Source of the DNA: Lutibacter sp. HS1-25
GTDB taxonomy: Bacteria; Bacteroidota; Bacteroidia; Flavobacteriales; Flavobacteriaceae
Direction: 5' to 3'
Assembly (NCBI RefSeq): GCF_004121075.1
Contig: NZ_RHLN01000093.1
Coordinates: 1,793 to 41,574 of the forward strand
Length of the DNA stretch: 39,782 bases
Part shown: positions 27,761-36,363 of the stretch, one piece after another
How positions within the stretch are numbered: the stretch's first letter is position 1
How the letters are laid out: every line of letters begins with the position of its first letter
Notes under the pieces: model-generated
Seen by the model: only the letters and a program-made list of their open reading frames with translations
What the model was told of the DNA's origin: nothing
Databases searched by the model: none
Program-made: the position numbers and the translations under genes

Positions 27761-28741
27761 ATGAAAAGAATTCAATTGTTTAACAATCATACTTATAACG
27801 ACTTTGAAAAAAGTGCGTTAGAAATATTTAGATTTCAGGCAGCAAATAACGAAGTATATAAAACATTTTTAAGTTATTTAAAATGTGATGTTTTTGGCGT
27901 GAATACGATTTATGAAATTCCTTTTTTACCCATTCAGTTTTTTAAATCACATCAAATAGTTGCTTCAAAAAATCCTGTTCAGGAAATATTTTTAAGTAGC
28001 GGAACAACAGGAATGCAACAGAGTAAACATTTTGTTACAGACCTTGCTATTTATGAAGAAAGTTTTAGAAAAGGCTTTGATTATTTTTATGGAAATATTG
28101 AAAAATATACCATTTTAGCTTTATTACCAGCTTATTTAGAACGCAATGGCTCGTCGTTAATTTATATGGTAAATGATTTAATTGAAAAATCTAAAAAACC
28201 AGCCAGTGGATTTTATTTAAATAATTTAGATGAATTGGCTAAAACTTTGGTTGATTTAGACCAAAAAGGCGAAAAAATACTGCTTATTGGAGTTTCGTTT
28301 GCCTTATTAGATTTGGTTGAAAGCTATAAATTTAAGCTAAAAAACACCATAATTATGGAAACAGGCGGTATGAAAGGGCGCCGAAAAGAATTAATTAGAG
28401 AAGAATTACATGAAATTTTAGGTGAAGGTTTTGGCGTTGAAAAAATACATTCGGAATATGGTATGACAGAATTATTAAGTCAAGGATATTCTAAAGGAAA
28501 TGGTTTGTTTGAATGCCCACCTTGGATGAAAATTTTAACGCGTGATACTGAAGATGCTTTGACTATTTTACCCGAAGGAACATCGGGCGGCATCAATGTA
28601 ATTGACTTGGCAAACATCAATTCCTGCTCGTTTATTGCAACACAAGATCTTGGAAAAACTTACAAAAACGGCACTTTTGAAGTCTTGGGTCGTTTTGACA
28701 ATTCAGACATAAGAGGTTGTAATTTGTTGTTGTTAAAATAA
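27761..28741 (+). CDS. LuxE-like acyl-protein synthetase / AMP-forming ligase domain protein
   Basis: 326 residues from ATG 27761. It contains the AMP-binding P-loop-like motif 'FLSSGTTGMQQSKHFV' (about 74-89) and 'METGGMKGRRKELIREELHEIL' with 'SEYGMTELLSQGYS' further on, the pattern of the LuxE acyl-protein synthetase family and related PaaK-like ligases. Members activate a carboxylic acid with ATP and pass it on as a thioester. There is no luxCD or fatty acid gene nearby, so bioluminescence is not suggested. It is divergent from the sigma factor. Flavobacterial homologues are often simply called acyl transferases; the substrate is unknown. Confidence 0.8.
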   Translation: MKRIQLFNNHTYNDFEKSALEIFRFQAANNEVYKTFLSYLKCDVFGVNTIYEIPFLPIQFFKSHQIVASKNPVQEIFLSSGTTGMQQSKHFVTDLAIYEESFRKGFDYFYGNIEKYTILALLPAYLERNGSSLIYMVNDLIEKSKKPASGFYLNNLDELAKTLVDLDQKGEKILLIGVSFALLDLVESYKFKLKNTIIMETGGMKGRRKELIREELHEILGEGFGVEKIHSEYGMTELLSQGYSKGNGLFECPPWMKILTRDTEDALTILPEGTSGGINVIDLANINSCSFIATQDLGKTYKNGTFEVLGRFDNSDIRGCNLLLLK

Positions 28742-28913
28742 TCTAAGCCCAAAGGTTAAAGTTTAAATATTAACAACTTCAAAAAAAATCATAAGCGCTT
28801 TAAAACCTATTTTTTATGATAACTTATAAAAGTACTTTGTTTTTTGTATTTTTACCAACCTTTTACAATAATTACAATGGTTATTAGTTAAAAGAAAAGT
28901 AAAATTAGACCTA

Positions 28914-31103
28914 TTGAAAAACATAGTTAAAATAACAGCCTGTACAGCATTTACCTTACTGCTTGTTGCTTGTTCAACAAAAAAGGATTCATTTATTAGT
29001 AGAAAATATCATTCAATTTCTACTGAATACAATGTACTTTATAATGGTCAGTTGGCTTTGGAAGATGGTTTAAATGCTTTAAATGCCAATTACGAAGATA
29101 ATTATTGGGAAGTTTTACCCATTGAACCTTTAAAAGTTGATGAACTTGCAATGCCTGGAATGCGTGGCGATGTAGATAAATCTCCTCAAGAATTTGAAAG
29201 AGCTGAAGAAAAAGCTGTAAAAGCCATTCAAAAACATTCTATGTTAATTGGCTCACAAGAAAAAAACAGTGAAATTGATGCTGCCTATTTACTTTTAGGA
29301 AAATCGCGTTACTATTCAAAAAGATTTGTACCTGCTATTGAAGCTTTTAACTATATTATTATAAATTATCGTGAAGCAAATTTAATAGACATTACACGTA
29401 TTTGGCAAGCAAAAACAAACATTCGTTTACAAAACGAAGAAATGGCTATAGAAACACTTAAACTTTTACTAAAAAAAGAATCACTATCCGATAAAAACAG
29501 AGAAGCCGCAAACACAGCAATGGCAATGGCTTACTCTAAAACAGACAGTATAGAAAAAGAAATTAAACACTTAAATTTAGCTGTATTAACGCATCACAAC
29601 AAAGAGCAAACCGCTCGTAACTTATTTATTTTAGGACAATTATACCGAGGCGAAAATAAAATTGACTCGTCTAATATTGCTTTTCAAAAAATTATTGATT
29701 TAAAAAAAGCGCCATACAAATATAAAATTCACGCACATATTGAGTTGGCTAAAAATGTCTCAAACAAAGAAGAAGCAATTGCCCGAACAGAAGAGTTAAA
29801 ACATTTGATTAAAGACCGCTATAACCGTGCTTATTTAGACGAACTATATTACAGGCTGGGAGATATTACACTAGCATATGACAATGAAGCCGATGCCTTA
29901 GAATATTATAAATTAAGTATACAATCTAGCAATGCCAATAATTTACAAAAAGAATTATCTTATGAAGCTGTTGGAAATTTACATTTTGACAAAGCCGAAT
30001 TTATAACTGCTGGAGCTTATTTTGACAGTGTACTAAATATTTCAAAAGACGAAAACTCAAAGCGTATTAGAAGCTTAAAAAGAAAAAGAAACAATTTAGA
30101 TGAAGTAATTTTATATGAAGACATTGCACATAAAAACGATAGTATTTTAAATATTGTTGCTATGTCTAATGATGAAAGACTTACCTATTTTAACAATCAC
30201 ATAGACCAATTAAAAGCTGAAGAAAAACGATTAAAAGAACTTGAAGAAGCGCAAAATATAAATTTAGGCGCTGCTAATTTGGGCTTAAATTACAACAATG
30301 CTTCTGTTGGTGGCAAATGGTATTTTTACAATACACAAGTTGCTGGTTTTGGTCAACAAGGATTTAAAAATATTTGGGGAAATAGAATTTTAGAAGACAA
30401 TTGGCGTTTGAGTGAAAAAGCTGCTTTAAACATGAATAACCCAAATCAAACAGTAATTACCAAAACTGAAACCAATACAAACCAAAAATACGATTTAAAA
30501 TATTACCTAGATAAAATTCCATCTAACCAAACTAAAATAGACAGTATTTCACACCAAAGAAATGAAGCTTACTACTATTTAGGCATTACATACGAAGCAA
30601 AATTTAAAGAAACCACATTGGCAATTTCCAGATTAGAAAAATTGTTAACTTTTAATCCTTCCGAAGAATTTTCGCTTCCAGCAAAATATCAATTATATAA
30701 AATGTACACTGCATTGGCTAACAATAGCAAAGCATTGGTTTATAAAAACGACATTACAACAAATTACCCAGACTCTAGATATACAACAATAATTTTACAT
30801 CCTTCTGAAATTACAAGCGAAACAACAATTAGTGAAGCAGAAACTGCATACGCAGCAGTTTATTACGAATTTAAAGATGAAAAATACGAAAGTGTAATTG
30901 AAAAATCTACAGCTGCAATTGCCAAATTTGAAGGAAAACCTATTGTTCCAAAATTTGAGTTATTAAAAGCGTATGCTATTGGTAAAAAAGACGGCATTTT
31001 GGCTTTTAAAGAATCGTTGAATTTTATTATTGCCAATTACCCAAGCACCGAAGAAGGTAAAAAAGCCAACGAAGTACTTGCAACCCTTAATACAAAAATA
31101 TAA
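28914..31103 (+). CDS. porW: T9SS periplasmic lipoprotein PorW/SprE
   Basis: 729 residues. The lipoprotein signal MKNIVKITACTAFTLLLVAC has its lipid-linked Cys at 20. The start 'FISRKYHSISTEYNVLYNGQLALEDG' followed by 'NYWEVLPIEPLKVDE' and 'RAEEKAVKAIQKHSM' is the hallmark of PorW/SprE. The rest is built of TPR-like helical repeats (about 95-400 and 555-725) with a Lys/Glu-rich coiled stretch near 420-445. SprE is needed for gliding and T9SS function in Flavobacterium johnsoniae, where PorW links the rotary motor to the outer-membrane translocon. The start codon is TTG; no in-frame ATG exists before the upstream stop. The sequence starts close to a possible but non-canonical promoter (TACTTTG near 28832). 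It is followed by the bactofilin gene after 15 bases. Confidence 0.88.
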   Translation: MKNIVKITACTAFTLLLVACSTKKDSFISRKYHSISTEYNVLYNGQLALEDGLNALNANYEDNYWEVLPIEPLKVDELAMPGMRGDVDKSPQEFERAEEKAVKAIQKHSMLIGSQEKNSEIDAAYLLLGKSRYYSKRFVPAIEAFNYIIINYREANLIDITRIWQAKTNIRLQNEEMAIETLKLLLKKESLSDKNREAANTAMAMAYSKTDSIEKEIKHLNLAVLTHHNKEQTARNLFILGQLYRGENKIDSSNIAFQKIIDLKKAPYKYKIHAHIELAKNVSNKEEAIARTEELKHLIKDRYNRAYLDELYYRLGDITLAYDNEADALEYYKLSIQSSNANNLQKELSYEAVGNLHFDKAEFITAGAYFDSVLNISKDENSKRIRSLKRKRNNLDEVILYEDIAHKNDSILNIVAMSNDERLTYFNNHIDQLKAEEKRLKELEEAQNINLGAANLGLNYNNASVGGKWYFYNTQVAGFGQQGFKNIWGNRILEDNWRLSEKAALNMNNPNQTVITKTETNTNQKYDLKYYLDKIPSNQTKIDSISHQRNEAYYYLGITYEAKFKETTLAISRLEKLLTFNPSEEFSLPAKYQLYKMYTALANNSKALVYKNDITTNYPDSRYTTIILHPSEITSETTISEAETAYAAVYYEFKDEKYESVIEKSTAAIAKFEGKPIVPKFELLKAYAIGKKDGILAFKESLNFIIANYPSTEEGKKANEVLATLNTKI

Positions 31104-31118
31104 AACCCCAAAATACAA

Positions 31119-31517
31119 ATGTTTCCAGAAAAAAAAGAAAAACAGCGAGTTTTAGAACGCAATGTAATAGGTACTAACACCTCTATTTTAGGTGATGTAA
31201 TTTCTGAAGGTGATTTTAGAATAGATGGTAAAGTTGAAGGTACTATAAAAACTGGAGGGCGCGTAGTAATAGGAAAAACTGGCATTGCAATAGGTAAAAT
31301 TTATTGTACTGATGCAGATATTGAAGGTAATTTTTCGGGAGAATTACAAGTTGAAAACATATTGACATTAAAGTCTTCAGCAACAATTTCGGGAGAGGTG
31401 ACTATAGGAAAACTTTCTATTGAACCAGGCGCCGCGTTTAATGCAACTTGTATTATGAAAAATGCCGTAAAAGAGTTAAAAAATGGACAATCCAAAAAAG
31501 AAAAACCAGCTTCATAA
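31119..31517 (+). CDS. Bactofilin (polymer-forming cytoskeletal protein)
   Basis: 132 residues, almost entirely a DUF583/bactofilin beta-helix ('SILGDVISEGDFRIDGKVEG', 'GRVVIGKTG', 'TISGEVTIGKL') with short charged tails. Bactofilins polymerise without nucleotides into filaments or sheets, often on the inner membrane, and guide cell-wall and shape processes. It lies 15 bases after porW, and its last 35 bases overlap the start of the next gene in another frame, so translation is coupled. The bactofilin/ATPase-assembly pairing recurs in Flavobacteriia as far as I recall; whether it means anything functional is unclear. Confidence 0.9.
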   Translation: MFPEKKEKQRVLERNVIGTNTSILGDVISEGDFRIDGKVEGTIKTGGRVVIGKTGIAIGKIYCTDADIEGNFSGELQVENILTLKSSATISGEVTIGKLSIEPGAAFNATCIMKNAVKELKNGQSKKEKPAS

Positions 31518-31722
31518 ATACATCGCTTTAACAGGAGTTGCCTTTCAAATGGGAATAACTATTTATTTAGGCGCCTATTTTGGAAAAAAATTGGATATTC
31601 ATTTCAACACAAACAAAACATTTACTTTAATACTAACATTATTTGCATTGGTAGTTTCTTTGTGGAGTGTATTAACGCAATTAAAAAATATCAACGATAA
31701 ATATGATAAACCAAGTAATTAA
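31483..31722 (+). CDS. atpZ: AtpZ/AtpI-like F0F1 ATP synthase accessory protein
   Basis: 79 residues. After a basic N-terminus ('MDNPKKKNQLHKYIALTGVAFQMGITIYLG') come two helices (about 17-33 and 46-64). The pattern 'ALTGVAFQMGI...LGAYFGKKLD' is the AtpZ signature. Members of this family help assemble the c-ring and may handle Mg2+. The start lies inside the end of the bactofilin gene (35-base overlap) and its end overlaps the next gene by 20 bases. The position just before atpB supports the role. Confidence 0.85.
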   Translation: MDNPKKKNQLHKYIALTGVAFQMGITIYLGAYFGKKLDIHFNTNKTFTLILTLFALVVSLWSVLTQLKNINDKYDKPSN

Positions 31723-32089
31723 TTTTTCACTAAAGTTAATTGCAGCTATGTTAGTTGTTTTTGGAATTCACCTATTTATATTAAATAAATTACAAGTTCC
31801 GTTATTTAATAATTTAATTATTGAAGCTTATATTACCAACACATTTTTGGTAATTGGTATCTATACAACCCTATTTTTTTTAAAAAACAAATACTTAGAC
31901 TTGCTAGGTTTTGTATTTATGGGCGGTAGTTTTTTAAAATTTGCTGTGTTTTTCATCTTTTTCTATCCCTATTTAAAACAAGATGGAACGCTTGTTAGAC
32001 TAGAGGCTACTTCGTTTTTAATACCATATATCGCAGCGTTAATCATTGAAACTTATTACCTTGTAAAGCTTTTAAATAAAGACGGATAA
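31703..32089 (+). CDS. Small membrane protein before atpB (DUF6168-type, AtpI-like position)
   Basis: 128 residues with four helices (about 8-28, 42-62, 68-90, 100-122) and only short loops. The start overlaps atpZ by 20 bases. In Bacteroidota a protein of this type usually lies between atpZ and atpB, the place of atpI in other bacteria. It is probably an ATP synthase assembly helper, but I see no diagnostic motif beyond helices and position. Confidence 0.7.
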   Translation: MINQVINFSLKLIAAMLVVFGIHLFILNKLQVPLFNNLIIEAYITNTFLVIGIYTTLFFLKNKYLDLLGFVFMGGSFLKFAVFFIFFYPYLKQDGTLVRLEATSFLIPYIAALIIETYYLVKLLNKDG

Positions 32090-32140
32090 GTCTTTAATAA
32101 TTAATGATTTATTAGCAATTAAAAACATAATAAAATATTT

Positions 32141-32170
32141 TTTGGATTCTAATTTAAAAATGTACATTTG
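32141..32170 (+). promoter_or_regulatory. Full Bacteroidota promoter before atpB (TTTG-N18-TACATTTG)
   Basis: TTTG at 32141-32144 and TACATTTG at 32163-32170 are separated by 18 bases, a near-perfect match to the -33/-7 consensus. Transcription should start near 32175, giving a leader of about 32 bases before ATG 32207. It lies inside the longer frame that starts with TTG at 32168, so the ATG at 32207 is preferred. It gives the structural atp genes their own promoter within a longer transcription unit. Confidence 0.75.
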
Positions 32171-32206
32171 CAAAATATTCTTAGAAACTACTATCAAAAA
32201 GGCTCT

Positions 32207-33295
32207 ATGTTAAAAAATAACTTAATTAAAATACTCGTGTTTTTACTATTTGTAATAACAAATACTGTAAATGCACAAGAAACCGCAGAACATCACAATT
32301 CTGAAGAAAAAGATATTAAAGTTGAAATTAAAGAATACATCAACCATCACTTATTAGACTCGTACGATTTTAGTTTGTATTCATATACAAATGACGAAGG
32401 CGAACACAAATATGTAGGTTTTCCATTGCCGGTAATTTTAATTGATGGTGGCTTGAAAGTTTTTTCTTCTTCAAAATTTCACCACGGTGAAACGGTAGCC
32501 GAAGTTGATGGGAACTACTACACAGTATTTCACAATAAAATATACAAAACGGATGCTGAAGGTACTATAACTTTAGACGATCATCATCATCCAACAAACG
32601 TAAAACCGTTAGACTTTTCTATCACTAAAAACGTAGCGGTTATTTTCTTAGTTGGATTATTAATGTTTTTTATGTTTAGCCGTATGGCTAAATCTTACCA
32701 AAAAAACAATTTAATGCCATTAGGCTTTGGACGTATGTTAGAGCCTATTATTATGTATATTAGAGATGATATTGCCATTCCAAATATTGGTAAAAAACAC
32801 TACAAAAAATACATGAGTTATTTGTTAACTGTATTTTTCTTTGTGTGGATAATTAACTTATTGGGTTTAACTCCACTTGGTGTAAACGTAACAAATAACA
32901 TTGCAGTAACTTTTGCATTGGCGTTAATAACTTATTTATTAACCACATTTACAGCAAACAAAAATTACTGGAAACACATTTTTTGGATGCCGGGAGTTCC
33001 TGGTCCAATGAAAGTAATTTTAGCACCTATTGAATTGTTAGGTACTATTATTAAGCCATTTTCATTAATGATTCGTTTATACGCAAACATTACAGCGGGA
33101 CACATTGTATTAATGAGTATTATTGGATTGATGTTTATTTTCAAAAGTTGGATTGGTAGTCCATTGTCTTTTGGATTGGCATTTGCATTGGCATTACTTG
33201 AATTATTAGTGTCAGCACTACAAGCATATATTTTCACTATGTTATCAGCATTGTACTTTGGTATGGCTGTTGAAGAACATGATGATCATCACTAA
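32207..33295 (+). CDS. atpB: ATP synthase F0 subunit a
   Basis: 362 residues from ATG 32207. A Bacteroidota-type extension comes first: a signal peptide (1-23, ...NTVNA) and about 110 residues that face the periplasm ('HHGETVAEVDGNYYTVFHN', His-rich 'DDHHHPT'). The usual helices follow. The essential Arg is Arg290 in 'KPFSLMIRLYANITAGHI'. 'FWMPGVPGPMKVILAPIELLG' precedes it. The C-terminus is His-rich ('EEHDDHH'). Subunit a forms the two proton half-channels against the c-ring. First structural gene of the atpBEFHAG operon. Confidence 0.97.
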   Translation: MLKNNLIKILVFLLFVITNTVNAQETAEHHNSEEKDIKVEIKEYINHHLLDSYDFSLYSYTNDEGEHKYVGFPLPVILIDGGLKVFSSSKFHHGETVAEVDGNYYTVFHNKIYKTDAEGTITLDDHHHPTNVKPLDFSITKNVAVIFLVGLLMFFMFSRMAKSYQKNNLMPLGFGRMLEPIIMYIRDDIAIPNIGKKHYKKYMSYLLTVFFFVWIINLLGLTPLGVNVTNNIAVTFALALITYLLTTFTANKNYWKHIFWMPGVPGPMKVILAPIELLGTIIKPFSLMIRLYANITAGHIVLMSIIGLMFIFKSWIGSPLSFGLAFALALLELLVSALQAYIFTMLSALYFGMAVEEHDDHH

Positions 33296-33327
33296 AATTG
33301 AATGTTTAATTAATTAATATATATATT

Positions 33328-33519
33328 ATGACAGGTTTAAATTTCGTAGGAGCAGGGTTAATTGTAATCGGTGCTGGATTAGGTATCGGTAGAATTGGTG
33401 GTTCAGCAATGGACGCTATTGCACGTCAACCAGAAGCTTCAGGAAAAATTCAAACAGCGATGCTTATTGCAGCAGCGTTAATTGAAGGTATTGGATTTGC
33501 TGCATTATTTGCTGCATAA
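33328..33519 (+). CDS. atpE: ATP synthase F0 subunit c
   Basis: 63 residues, a short c-subunit hairpin. Helix 1 has the Gly-rich packing pattern ('GAGLIVIGAGLGIGRIGGSAM'-type glycines), the polar loop is 'ARQPE' (32-36), and the ion-binding Glu53 is in 'AALIEGIGFA'. No Na+-binding set (Gln in helix 1, Ser after the Glu) is seen, so it is likely proton-driven. 63 residues is at the short end for c-subunits. It lies between atpB and atpF. Confidence 0.96.
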   Translation: MTGLNFVGAGLIVIGAGLGIGRIGGSAMDAIARQPEASGKIQTAMLIAAALIEGIGFAALFAA

Positions 33520-33595
33520 CAAAACAAACAAATAGCTACAACGGTTGGTTGTAGCTATTGTTTAAACTATTAATTAAAAAAATAAAAAATACAGA

Positions 33596-34096
33596 ATGGA
33601 CAAGTTAATAGAACAGTTTTCTTTAGGATTATTTTTCTGGCAATTAATTTTATTTGTTGGCTTAGTGCTTTTATTAAAAAAGTTTGCTTGGGGGCCAATT
33701 TTAAAATCGGTTGGAGAACGTGAAGAAGGTATTAAAGATGCGTTAGACGAAGCTGAAAATGCGCGTAAAGAAATGCAAAACTTAAATGCTGACAACGCTC
33801 GTATTTTAAAAGAAGCACGCGCAGAACGTGATTTACTTTTAAAAGAAGCTCGTGAAATGAAAGATGGTATTATTGCTGATGCTAAAAACGAAGCACAAGC
33901 GCAAGCAAACAAAGTTATTGAACAAGCACAAGCAACAATATTAGCAGAAAAAAATGCAGCTATATCAGATTTAAAAAATCAAGTAGCTGAACTATCTATT
34001 AGCATTGCTGAAAAAGTTATTCAAGGTGAGTTAGCTGATAAAAACAAGCAAGAAAAATTAGTTCAAGATCTGTTAAAAGAAGTAACAATTAGTTAA
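33596..34096 (+). CDS. atpF: ATP synthase F0 subunit b
   Basis: 166 residues. One N-terminal helix (about 8-28, 'SLGLFFWQLILFVGLVLLL') is followed by a long charged coiled coil to about 145 (Ala/Glu/Lys-rich, 'EAENARKEMQNL', 'NEAQAQANKVIEQAQ') and 'LSISIAEKVIQGEL' at the end. Subunit b is the peripheral stalk that ties F0 to delta and alpha. The next gene (atpH) begins after 9 bases. Confidence 0.96.
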   Translation: MDKLIEQFSLGLFFWQLILFVGLVLLLKKFAWGPILKSVGEREEGIKDALDEAENARKEMQNLNADNARILKEARAERDLLLKEAREMKDGIIADAKNEAQAQANKVIEQAQATILAEKNAAISDLKNQVAELSISIAEKVIQGELADKNKQEKLVQDLLKEVTIS

Positions 34097-34105
34097 AAAA
34101 TTGAA

Positions 34106-34648
34106 ATGAGCGGATCTAGAGCGGCAGTACGATATGCAAAAGCGGTATTAAGTTTTGCACTTGAACAACAAAAAGAAGTTGAAGTGAATAACGATATGTT
34201 GCTTGTTGTAAAAACAATTGACGAAAATGCAGATTTACAACTGCTGTTAAGCAGTCCAGTAATCAAATCGGAACTTAAAAAATCAGCATTAAAAGAAATT
34301 TTTACCTCTAAAATATCGAGTGTTTCAACTGGGTTGATAGAATTACTAATTGACAATAAAAGATTGTCGATTTTAAAAGAGGTTGCAAAAAAATACACCC
34401 TTCTTTTTGACGAATTAAAAGGAATTGAAATAGCAAAAGTTACCACTGCTGTTCCTTTAACCGAAGCACTAAACAAAGAAGTTTTAGCAAAAGTTAAAGA
34501 AATTACAGGTAAAGAAGCTACTATTGAAAATAATGTAAATCCAGACATTCTTGGAGGATTTATATTGCGTATTGGCGACGTTCAATATGATGCAAGTATT
34601 GCAAACAAATTAAAAGGATTAAAAAGACAATTTGAAAACGAAATATAA
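34106..34648 (+). CDS. atpH: ATP synthase F1 subunit delta
   Basis: 180 residues, the family's usual length. The N-terminal helical domain starts 'SRAAVRYAKAVLSFALEQ' and the C-terminal signature is 'NVNPDILGGFILRIGDVQYDASIANKLKGLKRQF' (pattern GG(F/V)xxRIGD...D.S). It caps F1 and binds subunit b. It sits between atpF and atpA as in other Bacteroidota. Confidence 0.96.
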   Translation: MSGSRAAVRYAKAVLSFALEQQKEVEVNNDMLLVVKTIDENADLQLLLSSPVIKSELKKSALKEIFTSKISSVSTGLIELLIDNKRLSILKEVAKKYTLLFDELKGIEIAKVTTAVPLTEALNKEVLAKVKEITGKEATIENNVNPDILGGFILRIGDVQYDASIANKLKGLKRQFENEI

Positions 34649-34694
34649 TTTTCACAAATTGTAAAACAAAAATAAGTTTTAAAAAATTTAAAAA

Positions 34695-36272
34695 ATGGCA
34701 TCAATAAAACCAGCTGAAGTTTCAGCAATTTTAAAACAACAATTAGCAGGATTTGACGGAGCTGCTTCATTAGACGAAGTAGGATCTGTTCTACAAGTAG
34801 GTGATGGTATTGCACGTGTTTACGGTTTAGCAAACGCACAATACGGTGAGCTAGTTGAATTTGAAGATGGATTAGAAGGAATTGTATTGAACTTAGAAGA
34901 AGACAATGTAGGTGTTGTTTTATTAGGTCATTCAGCTAACATTAAAGAAGGTTCTACTGTTAAACGTACCGAAAGAATTGCTTCATTAAAAGTTGGTGAA
35001 GGAATTGTTGGACGTGTAGTAAACACTTTAGGTCAACCAATTGATGGTAAAGGTCCTATTCAAGGTGAAACTTTTGAAATGCCTTTAGAGCGTAAAGCAC
35101 CAGGGGTTATTTTTCGTGAGCCAGTAACTGAGCCATTACAAACAGGATTAAAAGCAGTTGATGCTATGATTCCTGTTGGTAGAGGTCAACGTGAGTTAAT
35201 TATTGGTGACCGTCAAACGGGTAAATCAACAGTTGCTATTGATACCATTATCAACCAAAAAGAATTTTACGATGCTGGAGTTCCAGTATATTGTATCTAT
35301 GTTGCTATAGGTCAAAAAGCTTCAACAGTTGCAGGTATTGCTAACTTATTAGAAGAAAAAGGCGCAATGGCTTATACTACTATTGTAGCTGCTAATGCAT
35401 CTGACCCTGCATCTATGCAAGTTTATGCTCCAATGGGAGGTGCTGCAATTGGAGAGTACTTTAGAGATACAGGTCGCCCTGCATTAATTGTATATGATGA
35501 TTTATCTAAACAAGCAGTTGCTTACCGTGAAATTTCATTATTGTTACGTCGTCCACCAGGACGTGAGGCGTATCCAGGTGACGTATTTTACTTACACTCT
35601 CGTTTATTAGAACGTGCTGCAAAAGTAATTAACAACGACACGATTGCTGCTCAAATGAACGATGTTCCAGATTCATTAGTAGGAAAAATAAAAGGTGGTG
35701 GATCTTTAACTGCTTTACCAATTATTGAAACTCAAGCGGGTGACGTTTCTGCATATATTCCAACAAACGTAATTTCTATTACTGACGGACAAATTTTCTT
35801 AGATGGAGATTTATTCAACTCAGGTGTGCGTCCAGCTATTAACGTAGGTATTTCAGTATCGCGTGTTGGAGGTAATGCACAAATCAAATCAATGAAAAAA
35901 GTAGCAGGTACTTTAAAATTAGACCAAGCACAATACCGTGAGCTTGAAGCTTTCGCTAAGTTTGGTTCAGATTTAGATGCTGCAACTTTAAACGTAATTG
36001 AAAAAGGAAAACGCAACGTTGAAATTTTAAAACAATCACAAGCAGATCCTTTTAAAGTTGAAGACCAAATTGCAATTATATATGCAGGTTCTAAAAACTT
36101 ATTAAGAACAGTTCCTGTTGAAAAAGTAAAAGCTTTTGAGACAGACTACATTCAATACTTGAATGCTAAACACAGAGATACTTTAGATGCTTTAAAAGCA
36201 GGTAAATTAACCGACGAAGTTATTGATGTGTTAACAAGTGCAGCTAAAGAAATTTCAGCACAATACGCATAA
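34695..36272 (+). CDS. atpA: ATP synthase F1 subunit alpha
   Basis: 525 residues. The Walker A loop GDRQTGKS is at 171-178; '[34 protein letters not shown]' is the conserved middle; the family signature '[13 protein letters not shown]' lies near 377. It forms the non-catalytic nucleotide sites of the F1 hexamer. Arginine is mostly CGT here, unlike the AGA-rich giant proteins, which fits a highly expressed gene. The matching beta (atpD) and epsilon (atpC) genes are not in this window. Confidence 0.98.
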   Translation: MASIKPAEVSAILKQQLAGFDGAASLDEVGSVLQVGDGIARVYGLANAQYGELVEFEDGLEGIVLNLEEDNVGVVLLGHSANIKEGSTVKRTERIASLKVGEGIVGRVVNTLGQPIDGKGPIQGETFEMPLERKAPGVIFREPVTEPLQTGLKAVDAMIPVGRGQRELIIGDRQTGKSTVAIDTIINQKEFYDAGVPVYCIYVAIGQKASTVAGIANLLEEKGAMAYTTIVAANASDPASMQVYAPMGGAAIGEYFRDTGRPALIVYDDLSKQAVAYREISLLLRRPPGREAYPGDVFYLHSRLLERAAKVINNDTIAAQMNDVPDSLVGKIKGGGSLTALPIIETQAGDVSAYIPTNVISITDGQIFLDGDLFNSGVRPAINVGISVSRVGGNAQIKSMKKVAGTLKLDQAQYRELEAFAKFGSDLDAATLNVIEKGKRNVEILKQSQADPFKVEDQIAIIYAGSKNLLRTVPVEKVKAFETDYIQYLNAKHRDTLDALKAGKLTDEVIDVLTSAAKEISAQYA

Positions 36273-36363
36273 TCCACTCCTAACCTCCCCAAAAGGGAGG
36301 GAAAAGGATTTATTAATATAAAAAAACATTCCTTTCCTTTTGGAAAGGATTTAGGATAGGAAA
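36273..36363. repeat. Paired inverted palindromic element (BIME-like) between atpA and atpG
   Basis: Hairpin 1 pairs CCTCCC (36284-36289) with GGGAGG (36295-36300). Hairpin 2 pairs TCCTTTCC (36330-36337) with GGAAAGGA (36342-36349), an 8-bp perfect stem around TTTT. The second half, read in reverse complement, resembles the first: TCCACTCCTAACCTCCC against TCCTATCCTAAATCC. So this is one element in two inverted copies. The wording matches, from memory, dispersed intergenic repeats of Bacteroidota. It fills nearly all of the 91-base gap inside the operon. Confidence 0.75.

Noticed and set aside
27761..28741. Bioluminescence (lux) gene
   Set aside because: Family resemblance only; no luciferase or fatty-acid reductase genes nearby.
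28760..28835. Hairpin between ATCATAA and TTATGAT before porW
   Set aside because: Only 7 bp of stem around a 25-base loop in AT-rich DNA; no clear T-run or regulatory match.
32168..32206. 13-residue TTG-started extension of atpB
   Set aside because: It starts inside the promoter -7 box and before the signal peptide; ATG 32207 fits both.
33328..33519. Na+-dependent c-ring
   Set aside because: The Glu53 site lacks the Gln and Ser partners of known sodium-binding c-subunits.
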